A stretch of 16,721 bases of DNA. Origin: Rhizobium sp. LCM 4573 (GTDB lineage: Bacteria; Pseudomonadota; Alphaproteobacteria; Rhizobiales; Rhizobiaceae). Made by a program: the position numbers and the translations under genes. Positions 13,759-16,721 of the stretch are shown here, piece by piece; positions within the stretch are counted from its first letter, which is position 1; every line of letters starts with the position of its first letter. Location: contig NZ_MDDW01000001.1 in the NCBI RefSeq assembly GCF_001854865.1, positions 398,072 to 414,792 on the forward strand, written 5' to 3'. The notes below the pieces were generated by a model. It did not search any database and was not told the origin of the DNA. It worked only from the letters and a program-made list of their open reading frames with translations.

Positions 13759-14733
13759 ATGAAAAACATGATGATCGCATTGATGGCCGGCGCCATGTCG
13801 CTGGCCGCGGTTCAGGCCATGGCCGCCGAGAAGGTCACCCTGCAGCTCAAATGGGTCGCCCAGGGCCAGTTCGGCGGCTATTACGTCGCCAAGGACAAGG
13901 GGTTCTACGAAGAGGAAGACCTGGATGTCGAAATCAAGCCGGGCGGCCCGGATATCGCGCCGGAACAGGTGATCGCCGGCGGCGGCGCCGATGTCGTGGT
14001 GACCTGGATGGCGGCGGCCATGGTCGCGCGCGAAAAGGGCGTGCCGCTCGTCAACATCGCCCAGCCTTTCCAGAAATCCGGTCTTCAGCTGATTTGTCCG
14101 AAGGACGGGCCGGTGAAGAGCGAAGCCGATTTCAAGGGCCATACGCTGGGCGTTTGGTTCTTCGGAAACGAATATCCCTTCTTCGCCTGGATGAACAAGC
14201 TCGGCCTCTCGACCGAAGGCGGCACGGACGGCGTCACCGTGCTGAAGCAGAGCTTCGACGTGCAGCCGCTCGTCCAGAAGCAGGCCGACTGCATTTCGGT
14301 CATGACCTATAACGAATACTGGCAGGCGATCGACGCCGGCTTCAAGCCGGAGGATCTCACCGTCTTCAACTATACCGAAATGGGCAACGACCTGCTTGAA
14401 GACGGCCTCTACGTGATGGAAGACAAGTTGAAGGACCCGGCCTTCAAGGAAACCATGGTGAAGTTCGTCCGCGCCTCCATGAAGGGCTGGAAATACGCGA
14501 TCGACAATCCGGAGGAAGCCGCCGAGATCGTGCTGGACAACGGCGGCCAGGACGAGAACCACCAGAAACGCATGATGGGCGAAGTAGCCAAGCTGATCGG
14601 CGACGGATCGGGCGTTCTGAAGCCCGAACTTTACGAGCGCACCACCAAGGCGCTTCTCGACCAGAAGATCATCACCAAGGAGCCGCAGGGAGCCTTCACG
14701 ACGGAGATTACCGACGCCGCCGCGAAACAATAA
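13759..14733 (+). CDS. Periplasmic substrate-binding protein, NMT1/THI5-like, of the ABC importer
   Basis: A 324-residue secreted binding protein. The Sec signal peptide covers residues 1-22, with cleavage expected after AMA. The NMT1/THI5-like fold begins VTLQLKWVAQGQFGGYYVAKDKGFYEEEDLDVEIKPGG, the pattern seen in proteins that bind thiamine-pyrimidine precursors and related pyrimidines. GGGADVVVTWMAAAMVAREKG and LGVWFFGNEYPFFAWMNKLG follow, and residues such as Trp and Phe in the latter could stack on a flat ring. AGAGGG is 8 bases upstream of the ATG. The family plus rutR/hydA context suggests uracil, thymine, a dihydropyrimidine or hydantoin as ligand; this is inference. The terminator at 14757-14781 ends the operon. 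Confidence 0.92.
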   Translation: MKNMMIALMAGAMSLAAVQAMAAEKVTLQLKWVAQGQFGGYYVAKDKGFYEEEDLDVEIKPGGPDIAPEQVIAGGGADVVVTWMAAAMVAREKGVPLVNIAQPFQKSGLQLICPKDGPVKSEADFKGHTLGVWFFGNEYPFFAWMNKLGLSTEGGTDGVTVLKQSFDVQPLVQKQADCISVMTYNEYWQAIDAGFKPEDLTVFNYTEMGNDLLEDGLYVMEDKLKDPAFKETMVKFVRASMKGWKYAIDNPEEAAEIVLDNGGQDENHQKRMMGEVAKLIGDGSGVLKPELYERTTKALLDQKIITKEPQGAFTTEITDAAAKQ

Positions 14734-14756
14734 TCTCCTTGCAGTCCCGAAAATGG

Positions 14757-14786
14757 AACGCGCGACCATCGGCCGCGCGTTTCTCA
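14757..14786 (+). terminator. Terminator of the ABC importer operon
   Basis: AACGCGCG (14757-14764) pairs with CGCGCGTT (14774-14781) across a 9-base loop, followed by TCTC. It begins 23 bases after the binding-protein stop. The T-run is short (TTTCTC) but the stem is strong. Confidence 0.7.
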
Positions 14787-15039
14787 AAAGATACTTACGT
14801 AAAACATAACCAAAAGTCATTCCTTCGATAACCGGCATGGATTGATTTGTGCAAAGCAAATCCTTAAAAGGGCAAGCCGACGAACTTTAAAAGGGCAAGC
14901 CGACGAACTTTGCTCACGAGGGCTTGTAACCGTTAATTCCGGTTACCACCTCAGGCAGGGTGTCAACGTGTGAGGGGCGCGGTGCCGTGCCGGGATGACA
15001 GCGGATGTGGCGCCCCCCTGACCAGACGGAAAAGATCGC
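14782..15039 (+). promoter_or_regulatory. Non-coding region upstream of the RND efflux operon
   Basis: About 260 bases without a supportable gene. It becomes AT-rich around 14790-14870, suggesting promoter DNA. It holds an inverted repeat GATTTG (14844-14849) / CAAATC (14857-14862) of operator-like size, then the tandem duplication at 14864-14911. No regulator gene for the pump is seen next to it in the window. Confidence 0.45.
14864..14911. repeat. Perfect 23-bp tandem duplication
   Basis: Two identical copies of a 23-base unit beginning TTAAAAGGGCAAGCC, running head to tail from 14864 with two extra bases of a third copy. The identity is exact and stops sharply on both sides, so the duplication looks recent. 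It lies about 130-175 bases before the efflux adaptor start. Confidence 0.9.
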
Positions 15040-16233
15040 ATGCTTCGCAAGTCTTCGAACGTTGCCGGCGTCTTTCCGGCCCTTCTGATCGCGCTCGCCG
15101 CAAGCTCCTCGCTTGCGCAGGAGGCTGCAGCTCCCGCCGCCGCTGAGCCCAAGCTGCCGGCCATCGTCGTGACCGAGACGGTCACCAGGGCGCTCACCGA
15201 TCGCGTCATCGCGACCGGCACCATTCGCCCGGTCGAGGAAGTCTTCATCCAGCCCTTGGTGGACGGCCTGTCGATCCGCGCCCTCAACGTCGACATCGGC
15301 GACGAGGTGAAGGCGAACGGCGTGCTCGCGACGCTCAACGACGACGCCCTTCTTCTCCAGAAGAGCCAGCTCGAAGCCAACAAGGCCAAGGCCGAGGCCG
15401 GTCTTGCGCAATACAAGGCGCAGGTCATAGAGGCGCAGGCCAATCTGGATGACGCGACCCGCCAGCGGGATCGCACCAGGCGGCTCAGCCGCAGCGGAAC
15501 GAGCACGATCTCGCAGCTCGAGCAGGCGGAAGCCCTTGTCGAGGTACGCCAGGCGCAGCTGAACGCGTCGAAGCAGGCGGTTGCCGTTGGTGAATCCGAC
15601 ATCAAGGTCGTGGACGCCCAGATCGAGGATATCGACCTCAGGCTCGCCCGCACCGGCGTCAAGACTCCCGTGGACGGCGTGGTTTCCGCCAAGAACGCCA
15701 AGATCGGCGCGATCGCCAACGGAAGCGGCGAACCGCTCTTCTCCGTCATCAAGGACGGCGCGATAGAGCTCGTTGCCGACCTTTCCGAAACCGATATCCA
15801 GAAGATCAAGGCCGGCCAGAAGGCGATCGTCACCATCGCCGGCGGCAGGACCACGATTGAAGGCAAGGTGCGGCTCGTTTCGCCGACCGTCGATCCCACC
15901 ACCCGTCTCGGCCTGGTGCATATCGTCATCGACGACGAGAGCGGCGCGCGCGCCGGCATGTATGCCAAGGCAGACATCATCGTCAGCGAGGCCAATGCCC
16001 TCGCCTTGCCGCTTTCGGCGGTTATCACCAACCGCGACGGCTCGTCCGCCCGCAAGGTCGAGGATAACGTCGTCAAGCAGGTGAAGATCGAGACCGGCAT
16101 CCAGGACAACGGTTTCGTTGAGGTCGTCAGCGGGCTCGAAGCCGGCGACATGGTTGTTTCCAAGGCCGGCGCGTTCGTGCGCGACGGCGACAAGATCGCC
16201 CCGGTTGCGGACGAATCCGCAGCCTCGAACTGA
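15040..16233 (+). CDS. RND efflux periplasmic adaptor (membrane fusion protein)
   Basis: A 397-residue adaptor of the HlyD/AcrA-like family. The signal peptide covers about residues 1-26 (ending SLAQ before EAA). There is no lipobox Cys, so it is probably not lipid-anchored. The order is: first half of the barrel-sandwich domain (VIATGTIRPVEEVFIQPLVDG), lipoyl motif, a coiled-coil hairpin of about residues 107-200 rich in Ala, Gln and Lys (SQLEANKAKAEAGLAQYKAQ, then GTSTISQLEQAEALVEV), the second lipoyl half (TGVKTPVDGVVSAKN), a beta-barrel domain (ELVADLSETDIQKIKAGQ), and the membrane-proximal domain (VSGLEAGDMVVSKAG). GGAAAAG lies about 8 bases upstream. It bridges the inner-membrane pump encoded next and an outer-membrane channel not in the window. 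Confidence 0.93.
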   Translation: MLRKSSNVAGVFPALLIALAASSSLAQEAAAPAAAEPKLPAIVVTETVTRALTDRVIATGTIRPVEEVFIQPLVDGLSIRALNVDIGDEVKANGVLATLNDDALLLQKSQLEANKAKAEAGLAQYKAQVIEAQANLDDATRQRDRTRRLSRSGTSTISQLEQAEALVEVRQAQLNASKQAVAVGESDIKVVDAQIEDIDLRLARTGVKTPVDGVVSAKNAKIGAIANGSGEPLFSVIKDGAIELVADLSETDIQKIKAGQKAIVTIAGGRTTIEGKVRLVSPTVDPTTRLGLVHIVIDDESGARAGMYAKADIIVSEANALALPLSAVITNRDGSSARKVEDNVVKQVKIETGIQDNGFVEVVSGLEAGDMVVSKAGAFVRDGDKIAPVADESAASN

Positions 16234-16246
16234 CCGAGGTCGTGCC

Positions 16247-16721
16247 ATGAACTTCTCTGCCTGGTCGATCCGCAATCCGATCGCCCCGCTGCTCGGTTTT
16301 GCGCTGCTGCTCTATCTCGGCATGCAGTCGTTCTTTTCGCTGCCGATCACCCGTTTCCCGAACATCGACGTTCCCGTCGTCTCGATCACCGTTACCCAGA
16401 GCGGCGCATCGCCTGCCGAACTCGAGGCGCAGGTGACCAAGGAGGTCGAGGATGCCGTCGCCTCGATCAGCGGCATCGACGAGATCCAGTCGACCGTGAC
16501 CGACGGGCAGTCGCAGACCGTCGTGCTGTTCCGCATCGAAAAGCCCACCGAAGAGGCCGTGCAGGACACCAAGGACGCGATCGACAAGATCCGCAGCGAC
16601 CTGCCGGCGGGTATCGAGGAGCCCGTCGTCACCAAGGTGGATGTCGAGGGCCAGGCAATCCAGACCTTCGCCGTCTCCTCTCCGAACATGACGCTGGAGG
16701 AGCTCTCCTGGTTCGTTGACG
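16247..16721 (+). CDS. RND-family inner-membrane efflux pump, N-terminal part (gene cut by window edge)
   Basis: The frame is open from the ATG at 16247 to the right edge (158 codons, no stop). The start MNFSAWSIRNPIAPLLGFAL leads into the first membrane helix (about residues 12-32). FPNIDVPVVSITVTQSGASP and AELEAQVTKEVEDAVASISG, at the start of the porter domain, are hallmark HAE-type RND sequences (AcrB relatives, normally about 1,030-1,050 residues). The gene begins 13 bases after the adaptor stop, so they form an operon. Such pumps expel drugs, dyes or other amphiphiles with proton motive force; the substrate cannot be told from this end. Confidence 0.94.
   Translation, partial: MNFSAWSIRNPIAPLLGFALLLYLGMQSFFSLPITRFPNIDVPVVSITVTQSGASPAELEAQVTKEVEDAVASISGIDEIQSTVTDGQSQTVVLFRIEKPTEEAVQDTKDAIDKIRSDLPAGIEEPVVTKVDVEGQAIQTFAVSSPNMTLEELSWFVD

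Noticed and set aside
12463..14859. A 798-residue open frame on the minus strand
   Set aside because: It lies antisense to permease 2 and the binding protein, both of which have clear family motifs, ribosome binding sites and an operon layout. Its composition (His, Asp, Arg, Gly rich, no domains) is that of a GC-rich shadow frame.
14914..16275. Minus-strand frames of 453 and 416 residues over the efflux adaptor
   Set aside because: Shadow frames of a well-supported adaptor gene; low-complexity composition and no start signals.

Overview
The window is about 62% GC chromosomal DNA from an alphaproteobacterium, most likely a member of the Rhizobiaceae (Ensifer/Sinorhizobium, Shinella, Rhizobium or Agrobacterium type). 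The evidence is codon usage, the style of the proteins, and two copies of a G/C-rich palindromic intergenic repeat that resembles the rhizobial RIME family. The genus is an inference; no rRNA or tRNA gene is present to fix it.

Layout. 1-987: the start of a GlxA/FtrA-type AraC regulator (minus strand, runs off the left edge), divergent from a single-domain rhodanese. 988-3060: a zinc-independent MDR oxidoreductase, divergent from a LysR regulator with a dyad between them. 3064-3294: a tiny secreted protein that shares a bidirectional terminator with the LysR gene. 3504-5554: a yeiE (LysR) / yeiH (putative sulfate or sulfite exporter) divergent pair with a 7+7 bp palindrome upstream of yeiE. 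5561-6227: a vapBC toxin-antitoxin locus whose toxin gene is frameshifted and whose operator is a perfect 10+10 bp inverted repeat.

6239-14733 is the core of the window: a pyrimidine (or related cyclic ureide) catabolism and uptake cluster. It holds rutR, a near-consensus RutR operator at 7033-7048, N-carbamoyl-beta-alanine amidohydrolase, dihydropyrimidinase, an opposite-strand cupin, and a four-gene NitT/SsuABC-like ABC importer (ATPase, two permeases, periplasmic NMT1/THI5-like binding protein). The two enzymes carry out the last two steps of the reductive pathway: dihydrouracil to N-carbamoyl-beta-alanine to beta-alanine, CO2 and ammonia. Dihydropyrimidine dehydrogenase, the first step, is not in the window. 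The importer probably brings in the pyrimidine or a precursor. RutR, a uracil sensor known from the E. coli Rut pathway, here appears to control the reductive pathway instead. One RIME-like element lies between the dihydropyrimidinase and cupin genes. Another, with perfect 47-bp arms, splits the transporter operon and ends just before the first permease.

14734-15039 is a non-coding gap with a terminator, a small dyad and a perfect 23-bp tandem duplication. 15040-16721 is the start of an RND efflux operon: the periplasmic adaptor, then the first 158 codons of the inner-membrane pump, cut by the right edge.

I found no clearly novel defence or mobile system. The points most worth a second look are the RutR-to-reductive-pathway wiring, the cupin of unknown role, the N-terminally extended permease, the repeat embedded in the transporter operon, and the broken VapC toxin.
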